Below are positions 9,402-18,464 of a stretch of DNA of 64,000 nt, in pieces. The notes beneath the pieces are model-generated. The model worked only from the letters and a program-made list of their open reading frames with translations, did not search any database and had not been told where the DNA came from. The DNA lies in the NCBI GenBank assembly GCA_016721875.1, contig JADKHG010000005.1:62001-126000 (forward strand), given 5' to 3'. Made by a program: the position numbers and the translations under genes. Source of the stretch: Sphingomonadales bacterium. Its GTDB lineage: Bacteria; Pseudomonadota; Alphaproteobacteria; Sphingomonadales; Sphingomonadaceae. Each line of letters opens with the position of its first letter. The first letter of the stretch is position 1.

Positions 9402-9559
9402 TCCTCTCCCCTTGAGGGAGAGGATACAAAGCCTTGCCGCCGTGGCGGCTAGGCGAAGTTGGAGAGGGGGTGGAGCAGTCGAAGGGTACCCCCCTCTCCC
9501 ACTGCGACTAGGCAGCAAGCTGCCAAGTCTCGTTGCCCTCTCCCGCAAGGGGAGAGGGG
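9402..9559. repeat. GC-rich palindromic element A, between ppdK and glyS
   Basis: About 158 bp bounded by two self-complementary hairpins, CCTCTCCCCTTGAGGGAGAGG at the left and CCTCTCCCGCAAGGGGAGAG at the right. Internal GGAGAGGGGG (9461-9470) pairs with CCCCCTCTCC (9490-9499). The layout resembles the two elements inside glyS and suggests a non-autonomous palindromic repeat family. It ends two bases before the glyS stop codon, so it may also act as the transcript's 3' hairpin. Confidence 0.75.
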
Positions 9560-9560
9560 C

Positions 9561-12005
9561 CTACCCCTCAATCCTCGAAAAATCCGCAACCCGGTGCACC
9601 GCGTCACGGAACCTTGCCAGCAATCCCAGCCTGAACGCCCGTTTTGCCGGGTCTGGATCATTCACCATCACGCCATCGAAAAAGGCATCTATCGGTGCGC
9701 GCAGCGAGGCGAGTGCCGCCATGGCATCTTCAAAGCGCTCGGCCTCGATCGCTGCTGCGGCCTTGGGCTCGGCGCTGTCGAGGGCAGAGAGCAGGGCCAA
9801 TTCCTCCCCGGAACGGGGAGGGGGACCGCCAGCCGCAGGCTGGGGGTGGAGGGGCACAGGAGGGATTTCCTCGGCTTTCGGCGGCGGGACAACGTCACCG
9901 TGCCCCTCCACCAGCTGCGCTGGTCCCCTCCCCCGATGGGGGAGGATTTCAAAATATTCGCCGCCCGCTTATACCCGGCCAGCAAATTCGCACCTTCCTC
10001 GGTGCCGACAAAGCCCTGCAAAGCCTGCACCCGCGCGAGCAGGCGAAGAACGTCGGACTCTTTACCGCGGTCACCGTCAACTATCTGAGCGGCCCTAATA
10101 ATGTCAGGTCTAATGCCGACTTCGCGTTCGGAAACTTCTAGTCGATCCAAGAAGAAATCTCGAACGGCGGCCACTGTTTCGACGAGGTCGAGTGAAGCCG
10201 TTGATATTGGTTCTTTATCAACGCCTATTGTTTTCGCGGCGGCTAGCACTGCATCCAAAACTGGAGGCCCAGTTCTGCATCGAACGCCTTTCCGACGGCA
10301 TCGATCGCATCAGAAACAGCTATACGGCTGGGATCGAGATATCGATACATTATGCCGTAACCTGCGCATTCAAGAACCACTGTTACTAAGTCGAGGCGTA
10401 ACTTGTTGGCTTTAATGATTGCAATTGATCCAATAGCAGCACGCCGCAATGCAAAAGGATCGCGCGAACCTGTTGGAGTTTCCTGAACTGCAAAAAAATT
10501 CGCTATCGTATCCAGCTTATCCGCCAAACTCACCGCCACCGTCACCGGGCAGCAGGCACATCATCGCCCCGCCCGACCGGCTTGTAATGGTCGCGCACCG
10601 CGTCGGCGACGGCGTCCGCTTCGCCCTGGGCGCGGGCGTAATAGCCGCCCATAATGCCTTGCAGCTCGGGGAATTCGCCGACCATGCCGGTGACCAGATC
10701 GGCCTTGCACAGCTTTGCCGCGCGTTCGGCTTGGTCGGCCAATGAAGCCCCTCCCCCTTGTGGGGAGGGGTTGGGGTGGGGGCCAGCCGCGTCTGCGGCT
10801 GAATGATCTGAAGCGATGCGAGTCTTTTGTGCCGCAGACGCGGCACGCCCCCCACCTGCCTCCCCCACAAGGGGGGAGGATTCTTTCACAATCCCCTCTT
10901 CTACCAGCCAGCGCGCCAGCTTCGCCACGCGCTCGACCTTGTCGGCGACCGTGCCCAGCTTCTCATGGAAGGTGATCTGCGACAGCTTTTTCGCCTGCTC
11001 ATCGAGCGGGATCTTCAGGTCCTGTTCCCAGAAGAATTTGGCATCTGAAAGCCGTGCTTCGAGAACTTTTTCATTACCCGTTGCAATGCCTAGGCCGCCA
11101 TCGGTAGGTTCAATATTGGCGACGCAGACAAAACCGTTACTCAGATCGGACGACTGATTCTTTTGCATACGAAATATTTCTGGTTCACTCGCGCAGTTAG
11201 CTGGATCACTCTTCGGTAGAGCAAGATAGGCCGGATCAAAGCCACCGACGATAGGCACAGGCCATTCCGTCAGTCCGGCATTTTCAAACACCAGTCCTTC
11301 GTCTTCAACCAACGTGAAGCCTTGGTCGCCAGCCACTTTAGCAGCGCGTAGGCGAATGATCGAACGCCGTTCTTCCTGATCGACAATCACATGCGCGGCG
11401 CGCAGCTTCATCGCATAGTCGCCCGCATTGCCAATGGTGACTTCACCCGAATGGTGGAAGCGATGGCCCATCGTCGCCGAACCGCTGACGATTCCATCAA
11501 TCTCGCACGGAACCACATCGTCACCCAGCAGCGCGACGATACCCTGCAGCGGGCGGACCCAGCGCAAGCTTTCGGTCGAAATCGACGCCGCACCCCAGCG
11601 CTGCGACTTGGGCCATGCGAACGCGCGGACGATCGCGGGGATCGCCTCGGCCAGCACGTCGGCGGTCTTGCGGCCGGGCTTTTCAACCACGGCGAAATAG
11701 ATGCCGTCGCGTTCGACCAGTTGGTCCTGCGTCAGGCCTACCTTGCGGAGGAAGCCCTCCATCGCCTGCGGCGGTGCGCCGACCTTGGGGCCTTTGGTCT
11801 CTTCAGACACCGCCTCGGTTTCCAGCGGCAAGCCCTTGGCAATTAGCGCCAACCGGCGCGGGGTGGCGTAGGTGATGATATCGGCGGCCTTGAGGCCCGC
11901 CTTGTCGAGTTCGGCAGTAAACAGCCGCGCAAGATCCTCGCGCGCCTTATCCTGCATCCTCGCGGGGATTTCTTCGCTGCGGAGTTCAAGGAGGAAGTCG
12001 GTCAT
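9561..12005 (-). CDS. glyS: Glycyl-tRNA synthetase beta subunit, with inserted repeats and frameshifts
   Basis: GlyS is the beta subunit of the alpha2beta2 bacterial glycyl-tRNA synthetase and binds tRNA. The N-terminus [18 protein letters not shown] is diagnostic, as are [14 protein letters not shown], the segment [14 protein letters not shown] and the ending [15 protein letters not shown]. The start at 12005 overlaps the glyQ stop as ATGA. Two palindromic repeat elements lie inside the coding region. One (10748-10880) keeps the frame open and adds about 45 residues after LVEEGIVKE. The other (9802-9946) follows KRAANILK. Breaks occur at GGG 10547-10549 (one G short), at 10261 (one C short), and between 9900 and 9960. 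An essential gene broken this often points to sequence error, but the insertions are too long to be errors. Confidence 0.92.
9802..9946. repeat. GC-rich palindromic element B, inside glyS
   Basis: A 145 bp composite palindrome within the glyS coding region. The outer hairpins are CCTCCCCGGAACGGGGAGG (left) and CCTCCCCCGATGGGGGAGG (right). Inner arms GGTGGAGGGGCAC and GTGCCCCTCCACC are exactly complementary. The region encodes low-complexity P/G/R-rich residues such as [18 protein letters not shown], with no counterpart in ordinary GlyS. One frameshift lies in or next to it. Confidence 0.75.
10748..10880. repeat. GC-rich palindromic element C, in-frame inside glyS
   Basis: A 133 bp element with outer hairpins CCCCTCCCCCTTGTGGGGAG (left) and CCTCCCCCACAAGGGGGGAG (right), and inner arms GCCGCGTCTGCGGC and GCCGCAGACGCGGC. 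It is read through as part of glyS, giving [16 protein letters not shown] and then [11 protein letters not shown], between LVEEGIVKE and [12 protein letters not shown]. The reading frame is the same before and after. Confidence 0.8.
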
Positions 12006-12886
12006 TCCGCCCACCCATTCTTGGCCATCCAAGCTTCGCAGCTGCCCTTCGCCAAATCGCGCACGCGGCCGATATAGCTGGCGCGCTCCTGTACGCTTAT
12101 TACGCCGCGCGCTTGCAACAGGTTGAACAAATGGCTCGCCTCAATCGCTTGGTCATAGGCGGCAAGCGGAATGTCCGCCTCAATGCAGCGCTTGCATTCA
12201 GCTTCGGCCTTGGTGAAACCATCAAACAGCGAAGCGGTATCGGCGATCTCGAAATTATATTTCGAATGCTCGCGCTCATTTTCCAAAAAGACGTCGCCAT
12301 AGGTGACGCCGCGGTCGTTGAATTTCAGGTCATAGACGCGATCAACGCCCTGAATATACATGGCCAGCCGTTCCAGCCCATAGGTCAGCTCACCCGCAAC
12401 CGGTTTGCAATCAAAACCGCCAACCTGCTGGAAATAGGTGAATTGCGTCACTTCCATCCCGTCGCACCAGACTTCCCAGCCAAGGCCCCAGGCGCCGAGC
12501 GTGGGCGATTCCCAGTCATCCTCGACAAAGCGGATGTCATGTTTCAGCGGATCGATGCCGATCGCGTCCAAGGAACCCAGATACAGTTCCTGCAAATTCG
12601 CAGGGCTGGGCTTCATGATCACCTGATATTGGTAATAATGCTGCAGCCGGTTGGGGTTTTCGCCATAGCGGCCGTCGGTCGGGCGGCGGCTGGGCTGGAC
12701 ATAGGCTGCGTTCCAAGGATTGGGGCCGAGCGCGCGCAGCGTGGTCGCCGGATGAAAGGTGCCCGCGCCCATACGCATGTCATAAGGTTGCAGGATGACG
12801 CAGCCTTGCTTACCCCAATAGTCATGGAGCGTCAGGATCAGGTCCTGAAAGGTCAAAGGTTCGTGTTCGGTTGTCGATGCGGACAT
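12002..12886 (-). CDS. glyQ: Glycyl-tRNA synthetase alpha subunit
   Basis: GlyQ carries the catalytic site that charges tRNA-Gly with glycine. The 294-residue protein is of normal size and intact, with [18 protein letters not shown], the segment [20 protein letters not shown], and [20 protein letters not shown] of the class II HGXG-type core. Start choice [16 protein letters not shown] is supported by the domain beginning at about residue 12. It is the first gene of the glyQ-glyS unit. The gene upstream (rpsM) diverges from it across 232 bp. Confidence 0.96.
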   Translation of the reverse strand: MSASTTEHEPLTFQDLILTLHDYWGKQGCVILQPYDMRMGAGTFHPATTLRALGPNPWNAAYVQPSRRPTDGRYGENPNRLQHYYQYQVIMKPSPANLQELYLGSLDAIGIDPLKHDIRFVEDDWESPTLGAWGLGWEVWCDGMEVTQFTYFQQVGGFDCKPVAGELTYGLERLAMYIQGVDRVYDLKFNDRGVTYGDVFLENEREHSKYNFEIADTASLFDGFTKAEAECKRCIEADIPLAAYDQAIEASHLFNLLQARGVISVQERASYIGRVRDLAKGSCEAWMAKNGWAE

Positions 12887-12956
12887 GGCCCAGCCCCTTG
12901 GCGGACACAGGATTACAAATCAACCCGCTTCGACGCCAAAGCGACGACCACAGCGC

Positions 12957-12985
12957 TTGACACTGTTGCCGACTCACTTTAGAGG
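12957..12985 (+). promoter_or_regulatory. Probable sigma70-type promoter for the rpsM-rplQ operon
   Basis: TTGACA at 12957-12962 matches the -35 consensus exactly. A 17-base spacer leads to TAGAGG at 12980-12985, a weak -10. It sits about 130 bp before rpsM in the divergent glyQ-rpsM gap, which contains no gene I can support. The assignment rests on sequence match and position only. Confidence 0.4.
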
Positions 12986-13118
12986 AGCCTCATCCGACAC
13001 ACTGGTAAAGCCAGCAGCGCTTTCTTGCGCCCGCTGGTCTTTTCTGCGTTGTCGGCCCATCACTTTCGCGTTGAGATAAGGTGCCAAGCGCACCTTGTGG
13101 AGCAAGGAGTTAGAATAA

Positions 13119-13487
13119 GTGGCACGTATTGCCGGGGTCAACATCCCCACAAACAAACGCGTAATCATTGCGCTCACCTATATCCACGGCATTGGCCGCG
13201 CCAAGGCGCTGCAGATTGCCGATAAGCTGGAAATCGATCACTCTCGCCGTGTTCAGGACCTGACCGATCAGGAAGTCCTGCGCATCCGCGAAACGATCGA
13301 TGCCGACTATACCGTCGAAGGCGATCTTCGCCGCACGACCTCGATGAACATCAAGCGTCTTATGGACCTTGCCTGCTATCGTGGTCTGCGTCACCGTAAA
13401 GGTCTGCCCGTTCGTGGCCAGCGCACGCACACAAATGCGCGCACCCGCAAGGGTAAAGCCAAGCCCATCGCCGGCAAGAAGAAATAA
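13119..13487 (+). CDS. rpsM: 30S ribosomal protein S13
   Basis: S13 sits at the head of the small subunit and contacts the 50S subunit and the P-site tRNA. The 122-residue sequence starts [15 protein letters not shown] (GTG start), and contains [19 protein letters not shown] and the C-terminal [20 protein letters not shown] with its basic tail. Everything is typical. AGGAG stands about ten bases before the start. It begins the alpha operon with rpsK 74 bp downstream. Confidence 0.98.
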   Translation: MARIAGVNIPTNKRVIIALTYIHGIGRAKALQIADKLEIDHSRRVQDLTDQEVLRIRETIDADYTVEGDLRRTTSMNIKRLMDLACYRGLRHRKGLPVRGQRTHTNARTRKGKAKPIAGKKK

Positions 13488-13561
13488 AAACCGTCCGGGG
13501 GACGGAATTATATTTCTCCGCCGGAGGCACTCAACGGTTTTAGCAGGATTAGGAATTCAAA

Positions 13562-13951
13562 ATGGCACGCGAACCTCAGCGCATTAAACGGCGCGAACGC
13601 AAGAACATTTCGGCTGGTGTGGCGCACGTCAACGCCAGCTTCAACAACACGATGATCACCATCACCGACGCACAGGGCAATGCTATCAGCTGGTCCAGCG
13701 CAGGTACGATGGGCTTCAAGGGCAGCCGCAAGTCGACCCCCTATGCCGCTCAGGTGGCAGCGGAAGACGCAGGCAAAAAGGCCGTCGAACATGGCGTCCG
13801 CACCCTCGAAGTCGAAGTCAAGGGTCCGGGCTCTGGCCGCGAAAGCGCGCTGCGTGCCTTGCAGGCGGTGGGTTTCACCATCACCTCGATCCGCGACGTA
13901 ACGCCGATCCCGCATAATGGTGTGCGTCCGTCAAAGCGTCGTCGCGTTTGA
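13562..13951 (+). CDS. rpsK: 30S ribosomal protein S11
   Basis: S11 forms part of the mRNA exit platform of the 30S subunit. The 129-residue protein has [20 protein letters not shown], the segment [14 protein letters not shown], and the C-terminal [18 protein letters not shown]. No anomalies are seen. In the gap upstream a short hairpin (CCGTCCGGGGGACGG) follows the rpsM stop without a T tract, so it probably attenuates little. rpoA begins 100 bp downstream. Confidence 0.98.
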   Translation: MAREPQRIKRRERKNISAGVAHVNASFNNTMITITDAQGNAISWSSAGTMGFKGSRKSTPYAAQVAAEDAGKKAVEHGVRTLEVEVKGPGSGRESALRALQAVGFTITSIRDVTPIPHNGVRPSKRRRV

Positions 13952-14051
13952 TTTCGTTTTCGGAAGCGGACCTACCCGCTTCCACACATTTTTCCGGCGG
14001 TCCGGCACGGTGCACCAAAATGCCAGTCCCGCCCAAACCTAGGGGAAATCC

Positions 14052-15116
14052 ATGTCCGTCAATATGAAGAACTGGCAGGAATTAAAGAAGCCCATGGGCC
14101 TCGAAGTAAAGCCCGGTGGCGACAGCCGCCGCAAGGCAACCTTCGTTGCCGAACCGCTTGAGCGTGGCTTTGGCCTGACGCTTGGCAACGCGCTGCGTCG
14201 CGTATTGCTCTCGTCGCTGCAAGGCGCTGCGATCACCTCGATCAAGATCGAAAATGTCCTTCACGAATTCTCGTCGCTTGCCGGTGTGCGCGAAGATGTC
14301 ACTGACATCGTGCTCAACATCAAACAGGTCGCGTTGAAGATGGAAGGCGAAGGCCCGAAGCGCATGCAGCTTTCGGCAACCGGTCCTGCGACCGTCACCG
14401 CTGGTGACATCGCTGTAACCGGCGACATCCAGGTGATGAACCCCGATCTGGTGATCTGCCACCTTGATGATGGCGCAAGCTTCAACATGGAAATCACTGC
14501 CGACACCGGCAAGGGCTATGTCCCCGCCGTTGCGAACCGCCCTGCGGACGCACCCATCGGTTTGATCCCGGTTGACTCGCTTTATTCGCCAGTCCGTCAG
14601 GTTGCTTACAAGATCGACAATGCACGCATCGGGCAGGAGCTTGACTATGACAAGCTCAACCTGACCCTCGAAACCGACGGCACCGTCACCCCCGAAGACG
14701 CCGTGGCCTATGCCGCGCGCATCCTTCAGGACCAGTTGCAGGTGTTCGTCCACTTCGAAGACGTGATGGCTGCTTCCTCGCCGATGATCGGCATGGCTGC
14801 CTCGCCTTCGGCTTCGTCGGAAGAATCGGATGCGAACCAGCTCAACCGTTATCTTCTCAAGAAGGTCGACGAGCTGGAACTGTCGGTCCGCAGCGCAAAT
14901 TGCCTGAAGAACGACAACATCATCTATATCGGCGACCTCGTGCAAAAGAGCGAAGCCGAAATGCTGCGCACCCCGAATTTCGGTCGCAAGTCCTTGAACG
15001 AAATCAAGGAAGTGCTGTCGAGCATGGGTCTGCGCCTCGGCATGGACATCCCCGGCTGGCCGCCCGAGAATATCGAGGAAATGGCCAAGAAGCTTGAGCA
15101 GGAACTGCTGGGCTAA
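14052..15116 (+). CDS. rpoA: DNA-directed RNA polymerase alpha subunit
   Basis: The 354-residue alpha subunit nucleates core RNA polymerase assembly and contacts activators and UP elements. The N-terminal assembly domain (about 1-235) shows [20 protein letters not shown] and [19 protein letters not shown]. The C-terminal DNA-binding domain shows [16 protein letters not shown] and [17 protein letters not shown]. An acidic linker ([14 protein letters not shown]) separates them. AGGGG precedes the start. Intact and typical of alphaproteobacteria. Confidence 0.98.
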   Translation: MSVNMKNWQELKKPMGLEVKPGGDSRRKATFVAEPLERGFGLTLGNALRRVLLSSLQGAAITSIKIENVLHEFSSLAGVREDVTDIVLNIKQVALKMEGEGPKRMQLSATGPATVTAGDIAVTGDIQVMNPDLVICHLDDGASFNMEITADTGKGYVPAVANRPADAPIGLIPVDSLYSPVRQVAYKIDNARIGQELDYDKLNLTLETDGTVTPEDAVAYAARILQDQLQVFVHFEDVMAASSPMIGMAASPSASSEESDANQLNRYLLKKVDELELSVRSANCLKNDNIIYIGDLVQKSEAEMLRTPNFGRKSLNEIKEVLSSMGLRLGMDIPGWPPENIEEMAKKLEQELLG

Positions 15117-15224
15117 CTGACTTAATGCCTCTTCGGGGAGGGGTAACACGGGCAAAGGGCCTCCCTCAATACGGCCTGCTACGGACTACCTGATACGGGT
15201 CCATAACGAACGAAGGAACGAACA

Positions 15225-15647
15225 ATGCGCCATAAAATCGGCTATCGTAAACTGAACCGCACCAGCAGCCACCGCATCGCGATGCTGCGCAACATGGCGG
15301 CTTCGCTGATCAAGCATGAACAGATCACCACTGGCGTTGCCAAGGCGAAAGAACTTCGCCCCTATGTAGAAAAGCTGATCACGCTTGCCAAAAAGGGTGG
15401 CCTGTCCAACCGTCGTCTGGCGCAGAGCCGGCTGATGGATGACGCGCAGCTTGCCAAATTGTTTGACGTGCTCGCCACGCGCTATGCCGACCGTAACGGC
15501 GGCTACACCCGCATCATCAAGGCCGGCTACCGCGCATCGGATGCCTCGCCGATGGCAATCATCGAACTGGTTGACCGCGACATGAGCGCCAAGGGCCAGG
15601 ATTCGGGTCCGGTGATGGGCGAAGACGATATGGACGAAGCGGCCTAA
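15225..15647 (+). CDS. rplQ: 50S ribosomal protein L17
   Basis: L17 is a large-subunit protein near the polypeptide exit. The start [17 protein letters not shown] is diagnostic, followed by [20 protein letters not shown] and [19 protein letters not shown]. The 140-residue length includes an acidic C-terminal tail (GEDDMDEAA), common in this order. GAAGGAACGAACA precedes the start codon. It closes the alpha operon and is followed by a clear terminator. Confidence 0.98.
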   Translation: MRHKIGYRKLNRTSSHRIAMLRNMAASLIKHEQITTGVAKAKELRPYVEKLITLAKKGGLSNRRLAQSRLMDDAQLAKLFDVLATRYADRNGGYTRIIKAGYRASDASPMAIIELVDRDMSAKGQDSGPVMGEDDMDEAA

Positions 15648-15671
15648 GTCGCGACGCAAAATGAAATATAA

Positions 15672-15703
15672 AGGGCGGCGTCCGAAAGGATTGCCGCCCT
15701 TTT
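15672..15703 (+). terminator. Intrinsic terminator after rplQ
   Basis: AGGGCGGC and GCCGCCCT form an 8 bp GC-rich stem around a loop of about 14 bases, followed by TTTT. It begins 24 bp after the rplQ stop and its 3' end touches the stop of the convergent gene at 15703, so it may serve both transcripts. Confidence 0.8.
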
Positions 15704-16599
15704 CATATCCGCCAAAGTCCCGAATAAAGACCAGCCGCCTTGGCAGGATTATCGGCATCTGTGACACAGAGTAGCTCTATCCCGCCTGCAACATAGTGCC
15801 CGCTGAGGCCCTCGACTTTAATCTTGGGTTGCATTTCCTCTATCGCGATAACACCGAATTGCGCGTCGAGCAGAACCAGCGCCGATCCGGCCAATGCGCC
15901 ATCGGCGTAGGAATTGTCGGTTGCTTCGGCCACCGTCGACACCAGGATATCGCCATCGTCGAGCAGACAGGCATCAGTCACGCTTAGCGGGACGCCCTTG
16001 ACCGATGGGAGTTGCAATTCCTTGGCGATGCTAACTTCGGCTGCAGTTCCGTCGATCACTGCTGACAATGGCGTCGTCAGGATATGCGTTGCCGGATTTG
16101 CCATATTGCCCCGGTTAAACAGCAACAACGCGTCGCCTTGGGCCACAGCGCCCTCCAGATTGAGTTCGGGCACCAGAGCTTCCAACGCAGCGTACAACCC
16201 TTGCAAGTCGAGCAATTGCAAATCGCACAATAGCCCCGCATCATCGATCTCTGCCAATACCCCACGTCTGCGCTGTTCGGTCGAACCAGACCCGAGTGTC
16301 AACAGGCGACGCCTCCTTCCATCCGTTGCAATCGGTAGGCTAAGCAGCATTTCCAGATCGGGCTTTTGCGCCTTGCGCTGTTTGGCATCGCGCGGAAGTT
16401 CGCCCGGAAATAATCGCATCAGCCTGCCCTTCTCGGCTCCTGCCTTCGGAAACATCGCTAGGTGATGCTCGTCGTCTCCAACAACATAATGGTGGCCATC
16501 AATCACGACCAGTCCGCTCGCCGCCGACAGGAAGGCATGCCCCGATGCAAGCGGAGCCTCAACCGACAGATCGCGAAGATGTTTCAACAACATGGCCAC
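15703..16599 (-). CDS. Conserved hypothetical protein, probable beta-propeller-like
   Basis: The 298-residue protein has no signal peptide or membrane segment. It consists of alternating short hydrophobic strands such as GLVVIDGHHYVVGDDEHHLA, QGDALLLFNRG and LLDDGDILVSTVAEATD, a pattern that fits a propeller built from degenerate repeats. It resembles uncharacterised proteins of the DUF6929 kind, but I cannot confirm this by search. The frame is intact. It stands alone, convergent with rplQ; the next gene upstream is a membrane protein on the same strand. Confidence 0.6.
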   Translation of the reverse strand: MAMLLKHLRDLSVEAPLASGHAFLSAASGLVVIDGHHYVVGDDEHHLAMFPKAGAEKGRLMRLFPGELPRDAKQRKAQKPDLEMLLSLPIATDGRRRRLLTLGSGSTEQRRRGVLAEIDDAGLLCDLQLLDLQGLYAALEALVPELNLEGAVAQGDALLLFNRGNMANPATHILTTPLSAVIDGTAAEVSIAKELQLPSVKGVPLSVTDACLLDDGDILVSTVAEATDNSYADGALAGSALVLLDAQFGVIAIEEMQPKIKVEGLSGHYVAGGIELLCVTDADNPAKAAGLYSGLWRI

Positions 16600-16652
16600 G
16601 GCTTAACCGCAGGGATAAAGCGGCATAAGCCCCTTTATCAAAAAACTTGATC

Positions 16653-17198
16653 TCACCGACGGCTTGCCTTGAACAGGGCAGCGGCGAGCAGCCATAGGAT
16701 CGACAACAAAATCGAGAATATGCCACCGCGCGGATCGCCACCCAGCAGACCGAATATGGTCGCGATAGAAATCTGCGTGATCAACGCTACAAGCATCGCC
16801 AATGCCATCCCTTGTGCGCGAAATCGGGCAATGATCGCCCCTGTCAACGCGATCAGCACCACGCCAAAAAACAGCAGGTTTATCGGATTATCCTCATTGC
16901 CGATCATCCCGACCGCAGCATTGGCCCAGACAATCATGAACGATGCCAGCAAGGCACAGCCCATTCCCGCGCGGTAAAAATAATCCGGAAACAGCCGCAC
17001 CGATAGTTCGAACAGCAACCCGACGGTGCCGAAGACGATAATTGCGAACAGGAAGTCGCTTCCGGTCCAATGGACCTCATCGGTGAATTGCATCGCCACC
17101 AGCGGGGTCAGGATCAAAGCCGCCGCGCAGCCCCATCCCAATATGCGCCATAGATTACGCCGCCAAAACGGTCGTGGGTTTTGCGTCATTGTCACCAT
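16653..17198 (-). CDS. Integral membrane protein of unknown function
   Basis: A 181-residue protein with about six hydrophobic segments, including ILGWGCAAALILTPLVAM, the stretch around FLFAIIVFGTVGLLFEL, LLFFGVVLIALTGAIIA, and the C-terminal LLSILWLLAAALF. It probably spans the inner membrane. I recognise no family motif. It diverges from the winged-helix regulator at 17285 across 86 bp, an arrangement in which the regulator often controls its neighbour; this is inference only. Confidence 0.65.
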   Translation of the reverse strand: MVTMTQNPRPFWRRNLWRILGWGCAAALILTPLVAMQFTDEVHWTGSDFLFAIIVFGTVGLLFELSVRLFPDYFYRAGMGCALLASFMIVWANAAVGMIGNEDNPINLLFFGVVLIALTGAIIARFRAQGMALAMLVALITQISIATIFGLLGGDPRGGIFSILLSILWLLAAALFKASRR

Positions 17199-17284
17199 AT
17201 TTGCCCTTTTTCCAATTGAGAGGCTATGCAGCTATGGCGCGAGCCCATGAAAGCCATGAGCGCGGCATGAAATTTTGGTGAAAA

Positions 17285-18347
17285 ATGGCATTGGACAGGA
17301 TTGAATTCGATAATTTCATATTCGATGCCACAGAACGGCGGTTGTCGCGGATCGATGGTTCGCCGGTTGATCTGGCCGGGCGCAATTTCGATGCACTAGC
17401 GTTGCTAATTGCAGAGGCTGGCAAGCTGGTGTCCAAAGACCGTTTCATGGACGAAGTATGGCGCGGTGTGCCGATGACTGACGAGGCGCTGACGCAGGCA
17501 ATCCGCAGCCTGCGCCGGGCATTGGGAGACGATGCCACGCGGCCACGGTTCATCGAAACCGTACCCAAATTTGGATATCGTTTTGTCGCACCGCTAAACA
17601 GCGTGATCGAAACGAGCGCGCAGTCGGCACCTTCATATGCAATATCTCAGCCCTACACACCGTTGCAGCAATTCCTCGCCACCGGATTGAGCGGCACTGC
17701 GGGTGGCGCATTGGCCGGGTTGGTTGGCGGGCTGATATACGGATTTGCCGGAGCCGCCGGGACATCTGCTGGCGGCGGTGCGCTGTCTATCCTATTGGTG
17801 CTGCTAATGCTGACGGTTGCGTTGGCGACAATTGGCGCGGCTGCGGTCAGCTTTGGTATCGCCGCCGCTGAGTATTTCCGCGCAGGTCACTGGGCATTGA
17901 CCTCCATTGGTGGTGCAGCGGGTGGCCTGGTTATCGGCGCAATTGCTCGGAATGGACAGCTTCAACCTGCTATTCGGCGCGGCGCCGCAGGATATCACCG
18001 GTGCCAGCGAAGGCGTGATGTTGGGCGCAGCCGCCGGGACCAGCCTGTGGCTTTTTCGACATTTTGCCGACCGGTTTTCGCGCCCGCTGCTCACCGCTGC
18101 TGCCGCGCTGATTGGCATCATAGCCGGGGTGGTAATCGTGCTGAGCGGCGGGCAGCTTCTGGCGGGCAGCCTCGCCATGCTCATTGACAGTTTTCCGCAA
18201 GCCAATTTGCGAATGAACGGGCTGGAAACCGCGGGCTTTGGTCCAATCAGCCGGACGGTGACGGCGGCATTCGAGTCGGCTTTGTTCTGCGATTGTGTGG
18301 CAGTTGCAATCACCGCGCTTGATCGCCGCGGGACAGCGCGCAGGTAA
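17285..18347 (+). CDS. Membrane-anchored winged-helix (OmpR/CadC-type) transcriptional regulator, frameshifted
   Basis: Residues 1-100 form an OmpR/PhoB-type winged helix: FDATERRLSRIDGSPVDLAG, then VSKDRFMDEVWRG, and the recognition region ALTQAIRSLRRALGDD ending FIETVPKFGYRFVAP, as in CadC. After a short linker come several glycine/alanine-rich hydrophobic segments, so the protein is probably tethered in the membrane by a polytopic domain. The frame breaks at about 17940-17950, after GLVIGAIA, and continues as LLGMDSFNLLFGAAPQD to a stop at 18347. Lacking a receiver domain, it would be a one-component regulator. Target genes are unknown. Confidence 0.8.
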
Positions 18348-18464
18348 AGCTGTGGTCGATGGTCCGCAAATCTTTCGCTGACGTGACAGAAGTGCTTGTC
18401 TTGCGCGACCAAGTGGATAGGCTCCACCCATTCCCCGTTTGCATCGAGAGAGGTTGATGCCCCT

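Noticed and set aside
12113..12982. 289-codon plus-strand frame opposite glyQ
   Set aside because: It is antisense to intact glyQ and has no domain content.
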